A stretch of 64,000 nucleotides of DNA from Lacrimispora amygdalina (GTDB lineage: Bacteria > Bacillota > Clostridia > Lachnospirales > Lachnospiraceae): NCBI RefSeq assembly GCF_900205965.1, contig NZ_OAOF01000004.1, forward strand, positions 267,940-331,939. The letters are read 5' to 3'. Positions 26,753 to 35,275 of the stretch are shown piece by piece (the stretch's first letter is position 1; each line of letters begins with the position of its first letter). The notes beneath the pieces were generated by a model. That model was given only the letters and a program-made list of their open reading frames with translations. It had not been told where the DNA came from and ran no database searches. Both the position numbers and the translations under genes were made by a program.

Positions 26753-28111
26753 CTATGCAAAAATTTCTTCATCTGACGGCTGTTTCCAATCCTTTTTTAC
26801 AAAAGCAATGCGGCTCTTGTTCATCAGATGGGTATAGAACAGATTCTCGCTGATAGCATTGTTGCCCCAGCTTCCGCAGCCCAGTGTGGTGGTAGGATTC
26901 AATGAGTTTGCAAAAGCCCCGCCTGCCATGCTGGAACAGGTCTGATTGACTACAACACGGCTTACAGGAAGCTTCACACCTGCATATTCAATGTGTTTTT
27001 TATCGTTGGACTGGATATCTGCGGAATGCCCTTCCCCTTCATATACCAGATTTTCATATGCAATCTGTACAGCCTCTTCCCAGGTTTGATAGCTGTATGC
27101 AGCCATCATCGGACACATCTTCTCCTTGCTCCATACAACTCCTTCTCCGTGTTTCTCAGGTTTTACAATAATGACCTTTGTACCCTGGGGAACGGTAATA
27201 CCAGCCAGGTCTGCTATTGTTTGAACCGACTGCCCAACCACTTTTTTGTTAATCACACCACTTGGGAATATCACTTCTGCCAGTTTATCAACAACCGCCT
27301 TATCCTCTATGTAGAACGCTCCCTGGGATACAAACTCCTTTATCACCGTATCGTAATCCTTCTCAGGAGCAATGATTGTCTGGGTTCCGGAACAGATAAT
27401 ACCATTGTCAAAGATGCGGCTGGCAATCATGCGTCCTGCAGCAGCCTTGTAATCAATTCCTTCATCAATCAGTCCCTGTACATTGCCAGGGCCCACGCCA
27501 TAGCTCGGCTTTCCGCTGGAATAAGCGGATTTTACAACACCCGCACCACCGGTAGCCAGTACAACATCACAGGCGGCCATCAGTTCGTTGGTAAGTTCAA
27601 TGGACGGTTCCTCGATTACCAGGAAAATATCTCTTGGCACACCCATGCGGTCCAGTTCTTTGTAATACAGATCAGCAACTGCCATCGCACATTTCTTACT
27701 GCGCGGGTGAGGTGCAATAATAATCGTATTCTGACATTTTACGGCGTACATGGCATTACACATGGGGGTCACGATGGGGTTGGTGCACGGTGTTGCGGCT
27801 GCAATAACCCCCATGGGCTTTGCCACCTCAATCAGTCCGGCTTCCTCATCCGTACCAATAATGCCAATGGACTTTTTTCCCTTCACTGCATTCCAGATAA
27901 TTCTGGATTTTCCTTTATTCTTGGTGATCTTGTCTTCGTAAACACCCATCCTGCTTTCCTCAACAGCAAGCTTTGCCAGCGGCTCTGCATTATCAAAAAT
28001 AACTTTTGCAAACATCTTTACAATTGCATCTGTCTTTTCCTGGTCATAGGTACGCAGGACCTGCTGTGCATTTCTGGAACGTTCTACTAATGATTCAATT
28101 AAATGGCTCAT
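26753..28111 (-). CDS. sucD: CoA-acylating succinate-semialdehyde dehydrogenase
   Basis: A 452-aa CoA-dependent aldehyde dehydrogenase of the SucD/EutE/AdhE-N type, which reduces succinyl-CoA to succinate semialdehyde. The catalytic Cys is in NGIICSGTQTII; GGAGVVKSAYSSGKPSYGVGPGN is the conserved cofactor region. It is the first gene of the operon, with AAGGAG before ATG 28111. Together with the alcohol dehydrogenase, dehydratase and transferases it builds the route succinyl-CoA to crotonyl-CoA. A 365-aa open frame antisense to this gene is an artefact of its codon usage. Confidence 0.93.
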   Translation of the reverse strand: MSHLIESLVERSRNAQQVLRTYDQEKTDAIVKMFAKVIFDNAEPLAKLAVEESRMGVYEDKITKNKGKSRIIWNAVKGKKSIGIIGTDEEAGLIEVAKPMGVIAAATPCTNPIVTPMCNAMYAVKCQNTIIIAPHPRSKKCAMAVADLYYKELDRMGVPRDIFLVIEEPSIELTNELMAACDVVLATGGAGVVKSAYSSGKPSYGVGPGNVQGLIDEGIDYKAAAGRMIASRIFDNGIICSGTQTIIAPEKDYDTVIKEFVSQGAFYIEDKAVVDKLAEVIFPSGVINKKVVGQSVQTIADLAGITVPQGTKVIIVKPEKHGEGVVWSKEKMCPMMAAYSYQTWEEAVQIAYENLVYEGEGHSADIQSNDKKHIEYAGVKLPVSRVVVNQTCSSMAGGAFANSLNPTTTLGCGSWGNNAISENLFYTHLMNKSRIAFVKKDWKQPSDEEIFA

Positions 28112-28574
28112 TTTTTTATCTCCTTAGATAGTGATTTTTTTAACATTGTTTCTATGTTTAATTCTAATTCGTTTTTTCTATATTTAAAAATACTAATAAC
28201 TTATCATAAACAATAGGATTTTTTATGGTTCATTTTTGGCATAATGCCCAATTTAATAATTTACATCAGCCATAGCTCAATCCTCAAAAGCATTATTGGC
28301 AAAATCTTATTGTTAATTTATTAACTTATATACGCTAAAAAAACCGTATTTCATGAGACGACAAACGGATAAGGAAGGTTTTATTCTGGAGCGAAACAGA
28401 TATGATCTGAAGTGAGTTAACTGAAAGACCGGAGACAGCTGGTCTTGTGGTAAAATAATGGTGCATCTCTTTACTTCTTATATCTAGAAGTATATAATAG
28501 CTGGTAATATATGTAAAATATATATATTGTATGTCAATTATATAATATTTATATAGGGGATAAATGGAGGGTGT
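28112..28574. promoter_or_regulatory. Divergent promoter region between the C4 operon and its LysR gene
   Basis: 463 bp without a gene. It is A+T-rich and contains an imperfect palindrome TTGGCATAATGCCCAA (28236-28251) and a second TTGGCA half-site (28296-28301), plausible LysR contact points. Around 28400-28460 short stems (CAGA-N5-TCTG and AAGACC-N10-GGTCTT) suggest a structured 5' leader of the LysR transcript. I recognise no known riboswitch. No individual -35/-10 pair is convincing enough to list. Confidence 0.45.
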
Positions 28575-29483
28575 ATGGATATCACGTATGACTATTACAG
28601 AATTTTTTATTATGTTGCAACATGCAAAAGTTTTTCCAGGGCAGCTGGTCTTCTTTCAGCAAACCAGTCCAATATTTCACGGTTCATTAATAATTTAGAG
28701 CATCAGTTGGGTTGTAAACTTTTCGTAAGATCCAACCGTGGTATCTCATTGACGCCTGAAGGGGAGAAGCTCTATTCCCATGTGAAGATTGCCCAGGAAC
28801 AGTTCAGGGCGGCTGAACTGGAACTGATCAACGACAAAAACCTAAGCGGAGGCACGATAACCATCAGTGTCAGTGATACGGCTCTGCACGGCCATCTTCT
28901 TCCCATACTTGCAGCATTCCACAGTACCCATCCCGGTATCCATCTGCGCATTCTTAACCATACCACACCACAGGCAATCCAGGTATTAAAGAACCGGCTG
29001 GTTCACTTTGCAGTAGTGACCACCCCTTACAACGTGAAACTTCCACTGAAAGAAACATGTCTGAAGTCTTTTCAGGAGATATTAATAGGAGGGAAACATT
29101 ATTCCTTTTTAAAAGACAAGCCCCACCACCTGTCGGAACTGCTGCAGTATCCTTTTGTCTGCCTCGGAAAAGATACCGTGACTTATGAATTTTTCTCACG
29201 CCTTTTCTTAAAATATGATCTGGTTTTTAAGCCGGATATAGAAGTTGCTTCGACGAATCAGCTGATGCCTATGATTAAAAATGATCTGGGTATCGGTTTT
29301 ATTCCGGAGCATTTTGCCCAGGAAGCCATTGAAAACGGGGAGGTTTTCTCCATTCCTCTGGCGGAGCAGATACCAAGACGCAGTATCTGTCTGGTAGAAA
29401 ATACCAGCAAATGTCCGAGCATTGCTGCAAATGCACTAAAGCAGATGATTCTTTCCCAGGAGTCCTGCAGCAGTCAGTTATAA
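28575..29483 (+). CDS. LysR-family regulator divergent from the 4-hydroxybutyrate operon
   Basis: A 302-aa LysR protein with an N-terminal helix-turn-helix (SFSRAAGLLSANQSNISRFINNLEHQLG, about residues 18-45) and an effector-binding C-terminal domain. Start ATG 28575 follows TGGAGGGTGT. Its divergent position makes it the likely activator or repressor of the sucD-led operon. It resembles the LysR at 19809, with the same (T/C)FEVAST-type effector-domain layout, so the two may respond to related C4 compounds. Confidence 0.92.
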   Translation: MDITYDYYRIFYYVATCKSFSRAAGLLSANQSNISRFINNLEHQLGCKLFVRSNRGISLTPEGEKLYSHVKIAQEQFRAAELELINDKNLSGGTITISVSDTALHGHLLPILAAFHSTHPGIHLRILNHTTPQAIQVLKNRLVHFAVVTTPYNVKLPLKETCLKSFQEILIGGKHYSFLKDKPHHLSELLQYPFVCLGKDTVTYEFFSRLFLKYDLVFKPDIEVASTNQLMPMIKNDLGIGFIPEHFAQEAIENGEVFSIPLAEQIPRRSICLVENTSKCPSIAANALKQMILSQESCSSQL

Positions 29484-29493
29484 CGACGGTAAT

Positions 29494-29532
29494 AAAAAAA
29501 GACACTTCCAGAATATTTCTTAGAAATGTCTT
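29494..29532 (-). terminator. Intrinsic terminator between the LysR gene and the OadB-like gene
   Basis: Minus strand AAGACATTTC pairs with GGAAGTGTCTT, followed by seven T residues (29500-29494). It would stop the small OadB-like gene; on the plus strand it may also serve LysR. Confidence 0.6.
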
Positions 29533-29571
29533 CTAATTTTGTAAAATTGAGGGTGCTCACTCTTCTTCCCG

Positions 29572-29805
29572 CTATTTATTTGAATGATTTTTTACAATTA
29601 TAATTAGTATTCCCAGAATGATAATGATTCCACTCACCAGCATGGCTGTGGAAGTAACGTGATCCGGTTTTCCTGCTATAAATATTGCCGTTGGTCCATC
29701 GGCTCCGCCAATCACTGTAACCGCCTTATTTCCTGCAAAATACGCACCTGCTATTATCAATGCGCCTCCTGCTATACTTAATAATCCGCAAATCCATTTC
29801 ATCAT
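29572..29805 (-). CDS. Small membrane protein resembling a fragment of decarboxylase beta subunit (OadB)
   Basis: A 77-aa protein with two membrane helices (about residues 4-25 and 52-70) joined by VIGGADGPTAIFIAGK. The GGADGPTAIF motif is a hallmark of the Na+-translocating decarboxylase beta subunit, a protein of about 370-430 aa, where it forms part of the ion path. Here it stands alone with its own AAGGGGAGAG ribosome site and terminator. It is a very small relative or a preserved fragment, not an obvious random remnant. No other decarboxylase subunit is nearby. Confidence 0.6.
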   Translation of the reverse strand: MMKWICGLLSIAGGALIIAGAYFAGNKAVTVIGGADGPTAIFIAGKPDHVTSTAMLVSGIIIILGILIIIVKNHSNK

Positions 29806-30010
29806 TCACGCTCTCCCCTTAAATAGAATATCAACGTTTTCCAACATAATTATAACATAATCCCCACTCTATAGGAAGAGATATGACTGAATGCACCACT
29901 CTGCCCTCTCCTGTCAACTGGTATGTATAAATTTGATGAAATTGGCTATTTTAATAATTCCAGTTATTCTATATGATATAACCTATCATCAACAGAAAGG
30001 ACAGGTAACT

Positions 30011-30562
30011 ATGAATATCAAAAGAACAAAAAAATTAGTATTCAGCGCATTGATGGCAGCACTTACAACTGCAGCTACACTGGTAATACATATACCATCG
30101 TTTCATGGCTATATTCATCTGGGAGATGGTATGGTTTTATTAAGCGGTATACTTCTTGGTCCGGTAGCTGGAGCAGCCGCTGGGGGAATTGGTTCTATGA
30201 TGGCAGATCTGATATCTGGCTACGCCTTCTATGCACCGGCTACATTTATCATTAAAGCGCTGGCAGCCTTCTTTGGCGGATACTTGTACCGCAGATTTTC
30301 AAATAACCGTCCCAATGCTCATTTTCAGATACTGCCATTTCTAACCGCAGGTATTGTATGCAGCAGTATCGTCACCGGAGGTTATTTTATATTCGAGCTT
30401 TTTGTATATAACCGGGCGGCTGCCATTATTAATGTACCATTCAATCTGGTTCAGAATCTGTTCAGTCTGATGGTGTCCGGCGCACTGCTTCCTTTTCTCC
30501 TGCGAAGTCATGAGATTCGAAATCTGAACCTGGAAACTGATTCGATTGCTGAATCGTTCTAA
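30011..30562 (+). CDS. ECF transporter S component (vitamin/cofactor uptake), substrate unknown
   Basis: A 183-aa membrane protein with about five to six helices and the ECF S-component pattern: an N-terminal basic start, HLGDGMVLLSGILLGPVAGAAAGGIGSMMADLISGY in the middle, then KALAAFFGGYLYRR. S components bind a vitamin or cofactor and dock on a shared EcfAA'T module, not encoded here. ATG 30011 is preceded by AAAGGACAGG; the longer frame upstream lacks a site. I looked at the 190-bp leader for a vitamin riboswitch and recognised none. Confidence 0.82.
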   Translation: MNIKRTKKLVFSALMAALTTAATLVIHIPSFHGYIHLGDGMVLLSGILLGPVAGAAAGGIGSMMADLISGYAFYAPATFIIKALAAFFGGYLYRRFSNNRPNAHFQILPFLTAGIVCSSIVTGGYFIFELFVYNRAAAIINVPFNLVQNLFSLMVSGALLPFLLRSHEIRNLNLETDSIAESF

Positions 30563-30567
30563 AAATA

Positions 30568-30590
30568 AAGCCGTGCTGCCCGCACGGCTT
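30568..30590 (-). terminator. Intrinsic terminator between ECF S gene and ablB
   Basis: AAGCCGTGC (30568-30576) and GCACGGCTT (30582-30590) form a 9-bp stem with a 5-nt loop. The minus-strand flank is TTATTTTT, so it mainly terminates ablAB; the plus side is weaker. Confidence 0.8.
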
Positions 30591-30600
30591 ATCCCCTTTA

Positions 30601-31464
30601 TCAGAAGGCATCGAGCCTTTTTATCCAGATATTCATGTCTTCATATGCACCACATATATTACAATTATTGATTAATCTGCCTCTGTATTTATATTGATGC
30701 TTACATAAAACCATATTTATCCCCGTATTAACTGCCCTGGATAAACTATATAAAGTAATAAAGTTCCTGTTTTTAAGTTCTTCTTCTAACTCATATATAA
30801 TATTTGACAGCACCCCTTTTCCCCTGTGATCCGGATAGGTGGCGCAATCCGTCATTTCAGCATTCCTGTTATCCATGTCCATATCCGCTGAAGCCATTCC
30901 AATGATCTTTCCCTCTGATTCAGCAACTTTATAAAGTATTTTCCCATCCATTGTCTGTCTTATATATTCCTCGTCATATACTGGCGTAGGATAGGTGGAA
31001 AACACGGTGGAAAATAATGCAACAATTTCTCCTATATCACTTTGTGTTGCAGTTCTGATGCTGTATGGCAGATTGTTGCTGCCGCCTGCAGTATGTCTGT
31101 TGTTTGACATTAGGCACTGAGCGATTATCTTATCTTTTAGTTCCGGATTGTCAGAGATTTTTCTCTTGCTGTCCATAAAATATGACACACAATATGCATC
31201 TGTTCCTTTGAAAAACCCATCTATTTTTCCTTCAACGCAAAATCCTGCCTGAGTAAATAGTTTCACATGGGGCAAAATGGTATTACCTATCACTTTACCA
31301 GCGTGATTTTCTGATGCAAAGTCTTTTATCTTATCTACCGTCTGAATCGGTATGCTGCCGGAATCAAGGATTTTTACACGCTTATTCATACGATCCAGAT
31401 ATATTTTTATATTATCTATTGTAAAATAGCAATTATTTTCAATATCACATTGGAACCTTTTCAT
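30601..31464 (-). CDS. ablB: Beta-lysine N6-acetyltransferase
   Basis: A 287-aa GNAT protein that acetylates beta-lysine to N-epsilon-acetyl-beta-lysine, a compatible solute. The C-terminal GNAT core has the acetyl-CoA loop TYPDHRGKGVLSNII at about residue 220. The N-terminal half is the AblB-specific region. ATG 31464 is chosen (AGGAG upstream); it overlaps ablA by 20 bp, the conserved ablA-ablB coupling. A further in-frame ATG at 31494 has no site. Function depends on ablA next door. Confidence 0.9.
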   Translation of the reverse strand: MKRFQCDIENNCYFTIDNIKIYLDRMNKRVKILDSGSIPIQTVDKIKDFASENHAGKVIGNTILPHVKLFTQAGFCVEGKIDGFFKGTDAYCVSYFMDSKRKISDNPELKDKIIAQCLMSNNRHTAGGSNNLPYSIRTATQSDIGEIVALFSTVFSTYPTPVYDEEYIRQTMDGKILYKVAESEGKIIGMASADMDMDNRNAEMTDCATYPDHRGKGVLSNIIYELEEELKNRNFITLYSLSRAVNTGINMVLCKHQYKYRGRLINNCNICGAYEDMNIWIKRLDAF

Positions 31465-32722
31465 TGTATCCCGCTCTCCTGTCAATTCGAACATTACTTG
31501 TAGGTGTCAGGCAAGTACATTCATTTTTTAAGAGTTTTTCCAACCCTTTAGAGTCATCATTTTTGTATTTATCACAAATACCGCAATGTTTACAGGTATG
31601 GGTTTTATCGGTGGGTTCCGTATACGTACAGATTACGCCTTCATAATTTCTTAAAATCACTTTTTCCGGCGATTGGGAAATTACATATTGGGGATTTACT
31701 GGTATCTTGCCTCCGCCTCCAGGTGCATCTATTACAAAAGTAGGTACTGCAAACCCGGAAGTATGCCCGCGTAACAGCTCTATAATCTCAATTCCTCTCG
31801 CTACCGGGGTGCGGAAATGTTCAATGCCCTCAGACAGATCGCATTGATAGATATAATAAGGTCTTACCCGGTTCACTACTAATTGCTGTACAAGGGATTT
31901 CATAACAGATGGGCAGTCATTAATATTCTTTAATAAAACAGACTGGTTCCCCAGGGGAATTCCAGCATCTGCAAGCATTTTGCATGCAAGTTTTGATTCC
32001 GGTGTTATTTCATAGGGATGATTGAAATGGGTATTAATCCAGACCGGATGGTACTTTTTAATCATGTTACATAATTCTTCTGTAATACGCTGGGGCATAA
32101 CAACTGGAACCCGGGTTCCAATTCTAATAATTTCAACATGAGGGATTGCCCGTAATTCTTTTAAAATAAATTCAAGTTTTTCATCAGAAACGCACAATGC
32201 ATCACCGCCGGATAATAAAACATCTCTGACTTCTTTATGCGCTTTTATATATTGAATGGCTTTTAAAATGGATCTTCTTGATAAGGAACTATCTTCCTGG
32301 CCTGCAAAACGTCTTCTTGTACAATGCCTGCAATACATGGAGCACTGCTCGGTTATGAGTAAAAGCACCCGGTCCGGATATCTGTGTGTGAGTCCGCGAA
32401 CCGGAGAGTCCAGTGTTTCATGTAAGGGATCACAACTGTCACAATCCGATATTTTTGATTCATGAACCGTTGGTACTGCCTGCCTTCTGATGGGACAATT
32501 ATAATCTTTGGGATTAATGAGAGTCGCGTAGTAAGGAGTAACTGCCATTTTTAATTTCTTTAGGCTTGTGATGATTCCAAACTTTTCGTCTTCTGTCAGA
32601 TTGATGATTTTCTCCAGTTCTTCAACTGTGGTGATCCGATTGGATATCTGCCATTGCCAGCTGTTCCACTGTTCTTCGGTAACATCTTTCCATAATTCTA
32701 TATTTTTATAATTTCTCTGCAT
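31445..32722 (-). CDS. ablA: L-lysine 2,3-aminomutase (radical SAM, PLP)
   Basis: A 425-aa KamA-family enzyme converting L-lysine to L-beta-lysine. The radical SAM cluster motif is EQCSMYCRHCTRRR (C-x3-C-x2-C, about residue 136), with LLSGGDALCVSD and a C-terminal cysteine region (CKHCGICDKY) typical of lysine aminomutases. GGAGG precedes ATG 32722. Paired with ablB it produces acetyl-beta-lysine for osmotic adaptation, as known from methanogens and some bacteria. The same enzyme could start lysine fermentation, but kamDE and related genes are absent, which favours the osmolyte role. Confidence 0.93.
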   Translation of the reverse strand: MQRNYKNIELWKDVTEEQWNSWQWQISNRITTVEELEKIINLTEDEKFGIITSLKKLKMAVTPYYATLINPKDYNCPIRRQAVPTVHESKISDCDSCDPLHETLDSPVRGLTHRYPDRVLLLITEQCSMYCRHCTRRRFAGQEDSSLSRRSILKAIQYIKAHKEVRDVLLSGGDALCVSDEKLEFILKELRAIPHVEIIRIGTRVPVVMPQRITEELCNMIKKYHPVWINTHFNHPYEITPESKLACKMLADAGIPLGNQSVLLKNINDCPSVMKSLVQQLVVNRVRPYYIYQCDLSEGIEHFRTPVARGIEIIELLRGHTSGFAVPTFVIDAPGGGGKIPVNPQYVISQSPEKVILRNYEGVICTYTEPTDKTHTCKHCGICDKYKNDDSKGLEKLLKNECTCLTPTSNVRIDRRAGYNEKVPM

Positions 32723-32758
32723 TCATACCTCCATGAAAACGGTTCATAGTTACGTTGA

Positions 32759-32806
32759 TTACGATTCAGCCTGTGCACAAACGGTTGCCGCAAGGTTGAA
32801 TCGTAA
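32759..32806 (-). promoter_or_regulatory. Long stem-loop in the leader of ablA
   Basis: TTACGATTCAGCCT (32759-32772) and AGGTTGAATCGTAA (32793-32806) pair over 14 bp with one G-U. It lies 37 bp upstream of the ablA start and only 17 bp downstream of the preceding ABC gene stop. No T run follows, so it is not a standard terminator. It may be a processing site or attenuating leader in a read-through transcript. Confidence 0.5.
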
Positions 32807-32822
32807 CATGAATTCTGATATA

Positions 32823-33545
32823 TTATAAAATCTGCGATATAAATTCTTTCGTTCTGTCATTTACCGGATTATTAAATATTTCTTCCGGTGTCCCTTCTTC
32901 CACTATCCTGCCTTCGTCCATGTATATAATTCTGTCAGCAACTTCCTTTGCAAATCCCATCTCATGGGTCACAACAACCATGGTCATGCCGTCATCTGCA
33001 AGATTCTTCATAACCTTCAAAACCTCACCAACCAGTTCAGGATCAAGGGCTGAAGTAGGTTCATCAAACAGCATGATCTTAGGATTCATCGCTAATGCTC
33101 GTGCGATAGCGACACGCTGTTTTTGTCCTCCTGATATCATGGCGGGATATGTATCCGCCTTATCCTGCATATTAACTTTATCCAGCAATATAAGGCCTTG
33201 CTCCTTTGCATCAGCAAGGGGGACCTTCTTAACCTGCGTCAAGCCTTCTATCACATTTTCCAACACCGTTCTGTGTGGAAAAAGATTAAAATGCTGAAAT
33301 ACCATGCCTACCTCTTGTCTGACTAAATGCAGATTTTTGGACTTTGCTGTAATTGTTTTCCCACCCAGACTTATGGTACCCTCCTGGTATTTTTCAAGGA
33401 AATTAATGCACCTTAGTAACGTACTCTTCCCTGAACCACTTGAGCCAATAATAACAACAACTTCATTTTCATCTACATGGAAGTTTATATCATGCAATAC
33501 CTGATGTTTCCCAAACCATTTATTAAGTCCATTTATATCTATCAT
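32823..33545 (-). CDS. Polar amino-acid ABC importer ATPase
   Basis: A 240-aa GlnQ-family ATPase: Walker [11 protein letters not shown]-loop [16 protein letters not shown], signature [15 protein letters not shown], Walker [16 protein letters not shown]-loop [12 protein letters not shown]. It is the third gene of an importer operon (binding protein, permease, ATPase) and ends about 100 bp before ablA on the same strand. The neighbourhood raises the possibility that the substrate is lysine or another cationic amino acid feeding ablA. Confidence 0.94.
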   Translation of the reverse strand: MIDINGLNKWFGKHQVLHDINFHVDENEVVVIIGSSGSGKSTLLRCINFLEKYQEGTISLGGKTITAKSKNLHLVRQEVGMVFQHFNLFPHRTVLENVIEGLTQVKKVPLADAKEQGLILLDKVNMQDKADTYPAMISGGQKQRVAIARALAMNPKIMLFDEPTSALDPELVGEVLKVMKNLADDGMTMVVVTHEMGFAKEVADRIIYMDEGRIVEEGTPEEIFNNPVNDRTKEFISQIL

Positions 33546-33552
33546 AGGCTGA

Positions 33553-34224
33553 TCACTCCATTACTTTAAAATCACTGACATTTAACCGTCTCTCAACTGC
33601 ATTTGCAAATATCGTTAAGATTGAGGTCATAATTAAATAGTAAATAGCTGCTATCGTCAACATCTCCATCAGCCGGAACGTGGAAGAACCAACCTGCCTG
33701 GCATATAGCAACAATTCCGGTATTGCAACAGCACTTGCTAAAGAAGAGTCTTTTAATGCTATAATTAACTGATTACTCAATGAGGGGACTGCACGCTTGA
33801 ATGCCTGGGGTAATATGATGCGGCGCATAACTTTCCTTTCTGTCATTCCCAGAGAAAGACCTGCTTCCCGCTGCCCTCTGGCAATTCCCTGTATCGCCCC
33901 TCTGAATATCTCCGCAATATATGCGGCATTATGAAGTCCAAGTGCTAAAAAAGCAGATGGTAAATTCCCAAGACGAACAATATTAACTAATCCAAAATAA
34001 ATAAATAGCAGCTGTAACAGCAACGGTGTTCCCCGGACAATCCATATATAAACTTTCGCCGGAAAACTTAAAATTCCATATTTGGATATACGCATCAGTG
34101 CAAGAACAAGCCCTAATATCAGACCAATCAGGATACCGAATACTGTCACCAGCACAGTCATCTTTGCTGCAGCTAAAAATGACAAAAAATATTTTGGAAT
34201 GATTGAAAAATCCCAAATGCTCAT
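33553..34224 (-). CDS. Polar amino-acid ABC importer permease
   Basis: A 223-aa permease of the HisM/GlnP family with about five helices and the conserved EAA segment [34 protein letters not shown] start at ATG 34224, which has AAAAGGAG 6 nt upstream; the longer frame begins at a GTG inside the spacer. It lies between the binding-protein and ATPase genes with spacings of about 30 and 7 bp. Confidence 0.93.
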   Translation of the reverse strand: MSIWDFSIIPKYFLSFLAAAKMTVLVTVFGILIGLILGLVLALMRISKYGILSFPAKVYIWIVRGTPLLLQLLFIYFGLVNIVRLGNLPSAFLALGLHNAAYIAEIFRGAIQGIARGQREAGLSLGMTERKVMRRIILPQAFKRAVPSLSNQLIIALKDSSLASAVAIPELLLYARQVGSSTFRLMEMLTIAAIYYLIMTSILTIFANAVERRLNVSDFKVME

Positions 34225-34254
34225 ACTTTTTCTCCTTTTCACTTAATCCTGAAA

Positions 34255-35043
34255 TTACTTCACGGTGATATCTACACCATCAAGCCATTTTTCGCTGATC
34301 TTTGTCAATGTACCATCATCATGCATATCTTTTAAGATTTCATTTATTCGTTCCAGCAGTTCCTTATCATCCTTGTTGATTGCTATTCCCATACTTTCAA
34401 GCCGCAGCAACTCACCAACAGGCATAATCTTATCTCCGCCCGCAATATCCTTCATTGCAGACAAGCCTACCAGCCGGTCCGTAATTACACCGTCTACCCG
34501 GCCATTGATCAATTCCATAAGTGTGGCATTATCATCCTGATAGAAGCTTACTTCTGCTCCCAGCTTTTCCCCATCCTGAACGAAATTGGTTCCTGTGGCT
34601 ACAGCAATCTTTTTTCCCTCCATTTGATTCACATCTGTAATTCCGGAATCTTTATTCACGAATAACTGTGCACCGGAATAATAATAGGGGCTGGTGAAAT
34701 CCACAACTTTTAAACGTTCATCTGTGATCGCCATGCTGCCTAAGATCCCATCGTATCGCTTGTTTCTTAAGCCTTCCGTCAGTCCATCCCAGTCGGATGT
34801 GACATAATTAAGCTTTACTCCTAAACGCTTCGCTATCTCCTGCCCTGTATCTACATCAAATCCTACGACTTTACCATCTTCCATATAGTTAAATGGGGGA
34901 TAACCTCCACTTCCTACAACAGTTAAGGTCTCTGCCTTTTCAACCCGTTTTAAACTGTCTGTTTCCTCCTTTTTACAACCTGTGACCAGAATTGAAAATG
35001 ATATTAACATTAGTAAAAACATTAATCTTTTTTCAAGTTTCAT
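34255..35043 (-). CDS. Polar amino-acid ABC importer substrate-binding lipoprotein
   Basis: A 262-aa family-3 solute-binding protein with a lipoprotein signal (ISFSILVTGCKK, Cys at about residue 23). The SBP_bac_3 pattern is visible: GGYPPFNYMEDGKVVGFDVD near the N-terminus and DGILGSMAITDERLKVVDFTSPYY around residue 100. First gene of the importer operon, ATG 35043 behind AAGGAGGG. The ligand cannot be read reliably; lysine is suggested only by the downstream ablA. Confidence 0.93.
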   Translation of the reverse strand: MKLEKRLMFLLMLISFSILVTGCKKEETDSLKRVEKAETLTVVGSGGYPPFNYMEDGKVVGFDVDTGQEIAKRLGVKLNYVTSDWDGLTEGLRNKRYDGILGSMAITDERLKVVDFTSPYYYSGAQLFVNKDSGITDVNQMEGKKIAVATGTNFVQDGEKLGAEVSFYQDDNATLMELINGRVDGVITDRLVGLSAMKDIAGGDKIMPVGELLRLESMGIAINKDDKELLERINEILKDMHDDGTLTKISEKWLDGVDITVK

Positions 35044-35070
35044 ATACCCTCCTTATTCTTTGAAGCAATA

Positions 35071-35104
35071 AGTAACAACTTCATTTTAACACAAAGTTGT
35101 TACT
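35071..35104. promoter_or_regulatory. Inverted repeat upstream of the amino-acid importer (candidate operator)
   Basis: AGTAACAACTT (35071-35081) and AAGTTGTTACT (35094-35104) are perfect 11-bp arms with a 12-bp spacer, centred about 45 bp upstream of the binding-protein start. Without a T run after it in the sense direction, an operator is more likely than a terminator. Confidence 0.5.
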
Positions 35105-35202
35105 TTTCCAAGTAAAAGTTTACTTAATTAACAATATTTGGAAATAAATGCCAGAATTACACTTGGATTTTTACCTGGTATATGGTAAATAGCTGGTCCA
35201 GG

Positions 35203-35231
35203 AAATAAATAAGCCGCCCCATTGGGGCGGC
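35203..35231 (-). terminator. Intrinsic terminator after the YycO-like gene
   Basis: GCCGCCCC (35213-35220) and GGGGCGGC (35224-35231) form an 8-bp GC stem with a 3-nt loop, followed on the minus strand by TTATTTATTT. It lies 45 bp downstream of the stop at 35276. Confidence 0.85.
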
Positions 35232-35275
35232 GGAAATGGTATTACCAAAAGTCGGGGGGAAATGCTTAATTTCCA

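Noticed and set aside
26993..28090. A 365-codon open frame on the plus strand
   Set aside because: It lies entirely antisense to the CoA-acylating aldehyde dehydrogenase, which has clear catalytic motifs. Its composition (many Cys, His, Asn) is that of a shadow frame.
29821..30010. A vitamin riboswitch upstream of the ECF S component
   Set aside because: I compared the leader with TPP, folate, cobalamin and FMN core features by eye and found none. A covariance search would be needed to exclude weaker classes.
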